Of a stretch of DNA of 64,000 nucleotides, positions 63,537 to 64,000 are shown piece after piece (within the stretch, counting starts at the first letter, position 1; every line of letters starts with the position of its first letter). The notes beneath the pieces are model-generated. The model made no database searches and had not been told where the DNA came from. It was given only the letters and a program-made list of their open reading frames with translations. The position numbers and the translations under genes were made by a program. The DNA is taken from contig NZ_FVZF01000011.1 of NCBI RefSeq assembly GCF_900168265.1, positions 27,026-91,025 on the forward strand. The letters run 5' to 3'. The stretch is from Salegentibacter salarius. Lineage in GTDB: Bacteria; Bacteroidota; Bacteroidia; Flavobacteriales; Flavobacteriaceae.

Positions 63537-63659
63537 TTAATAATTTTCAGGAAAGTCTGAAATCTTAGGAAAGAAATTTACAATAAAACTTCTGATGCTC
63601 TCCCGAGATGAATCTCTTGAGTTAATAGTTATTTCGAATTTTTGAGGTTGAGTTTCCAT
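63537..63659 (-). CDS. Possible small protein next to the IS edge
   Basis: A leftward 40-codon frame from ATG at 63659 to TAA at 63537 encodes METQPQKFEITINSRDSSRE and then FIVNFFPKISDFPENY. Its composition is protein-like, and it begins 24 nt from the left end of the IS. It may be a small gene, or the tail of a gene broken when the IS arrived. There is no family match by eye. Confidence 0.3.
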   Translation of the reverse strand: METQPQKFEITINSRDSSRESIRSFIVNFFPKISDFPENY

Positions 63660-63683
63660 AATCTAAAACTACTTTATAAAAAA

Positions 63684-64000
63684 GAGGCCGTCTGAAAAGG
63701 CAGCCTTTTTTGTTGTATTATTTTCTGGTTTTTAGTATTTTCATGTAATGAAAGCCAAAGCAGTATTTAAGACCTATGACCAGTCGCAGTTAAGTCTTTT
63801 ACCTCCCAGTTATGATGATCTGGTCCCTGCCCATCATCCCGTTAGGATCGTCAATACGATTATTGATCAAATCGACATCGCTGACCTGGAGCGAAGTTAT
63901 AAAGGAGGAGGTACCTCCAGTTACCATCCCCGGATGTTGCTCAAGGTGACCATCTATGCGTACCTTCGCAATATGTATTCCTCTCGTAAAATTGAGCAGG
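63684..64000 (+). mobile_element. IS1182-type insertion sequence, left end (continues past window)
   Basis: The left-end-like sequence GAGGCCGTCTGAAAAGGC (63684-63701) starts the element, 47 nt before the transposase gene. The exact end cannot be proven because the right end is outside the window. Confidence 0.7.
63748..64000 (+). CDS. IS1182-family transposase, N-terminal part
   Basis: The visible 84 codons start MKAKAVFKTYDQSQLSLLPP and continue SYDDLVPAHHPVRIVNTIID, then YHPRMLLKVTIYAYLRNMYS and SRKIEQ. This is the typical N-terminus of IS1182/IS5-superfamily transposases (DUF772). The DDE catalytic region lies beyond the window, so activity cannot be judged. No stop or frameshift is visible in this part. 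Confidence 0.88.
   Translation, partial: MKAKAVFKTYDQSQLSLLPPSYDDLVPAHHPVRIVNTIIDQIDIADLERSYKGGGTSSYHPRMLLKVTIYAYLRNMYSSRKIEQ

Overview
The window looks like chromosomal DNA from a low-GC member of the Bacteroidota, most likely a Flavobacteriaceae-type marine or soil bacterium. The clues are TonB-dependent receptors with an N-terminal carboxypeptidase-regulatory-like domain, many lipoproteins with short Bacteroidota-style signal peptides, families largely confined to this phylum (DUF3078, DUF2480, DUF5689, DUF4174), a type-B succinate dehydrogenase, and promoters of the phylum-specific TTG-N17..23-TAnnTTTG type. The genus cannot be fixed from the sequence alone.

Layout. 1-3.6 kb: end of a tryptophan 2,3-dioxygenase-family gene, an M23 lipoprotein peptidase and pgi. 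3.7-9.8 kb: a three-gene envelope cassette (TonB-dependent receptor, repeat lipoprotein, surface endonuclease I with Ig-like repeats). 9.9-12.7 kb: a TrkA-C membrane protein, a decayed vWA/DUF3520 gene, tonB and a small membrane protein. 12.7-19.2 kb: a second nuclease/receptor locus (secreted EEP-family nuclease divergent from a TonB-dependent receptor plus a DUF5689/choice-of-anchor-J lipoprotein) and two small secreted proteins. 19.3-29.2 kb: hflX, then a long leftward suf operon (sufA-B-lipoprotein-C-D-S-META lipoprotein-E-T-DUF2480-DUF3078). 29.4-36.6 kb: thiL, an alpha/beta hydrolase, aminopeptidase P, cbpM/cbpA-like chaperone pair, asnB. 36.8-43.3 kb: sdhCAB, an aminotransferase, pdeM and a TspO-like protein. 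43.3-50 kb: a flavoprotein disulfide reductase homologue, mfd, an outer-membrane barrel and an SDR. 50-63.5 kb: M28 peptidase, CBS protein, a run of small leftward genes including a one-domain DEAD-box-like protein, ssb, a histone-deacetylase-family hydrolase, metG, yraN and an S9 prolyl oligopeptidase. The right edge runs into an IS1182-type insertion sequence.

The most unusual signals are repeats. A REP-like palindromic element is scattered between genes from 31 to 58 kb. One copy lies in frame inside mfd, so it is translated, and the last codons of mfd come from a second, GC-rich repeat family. A third family is a perfect 15-bp hairpin with compensatory base changes between copies. The two TonB-receptor/nuclease loci, about 3 kb apart, could together form an extracellular nucleic-acid scavenging system. 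That is inference from gene content.

No rRNA, tRNA or CRISPR array was recognised. Start codons were moved downstream from the longest open frame where a signal peptide, a family N-terminus or a promoter position argued for it.
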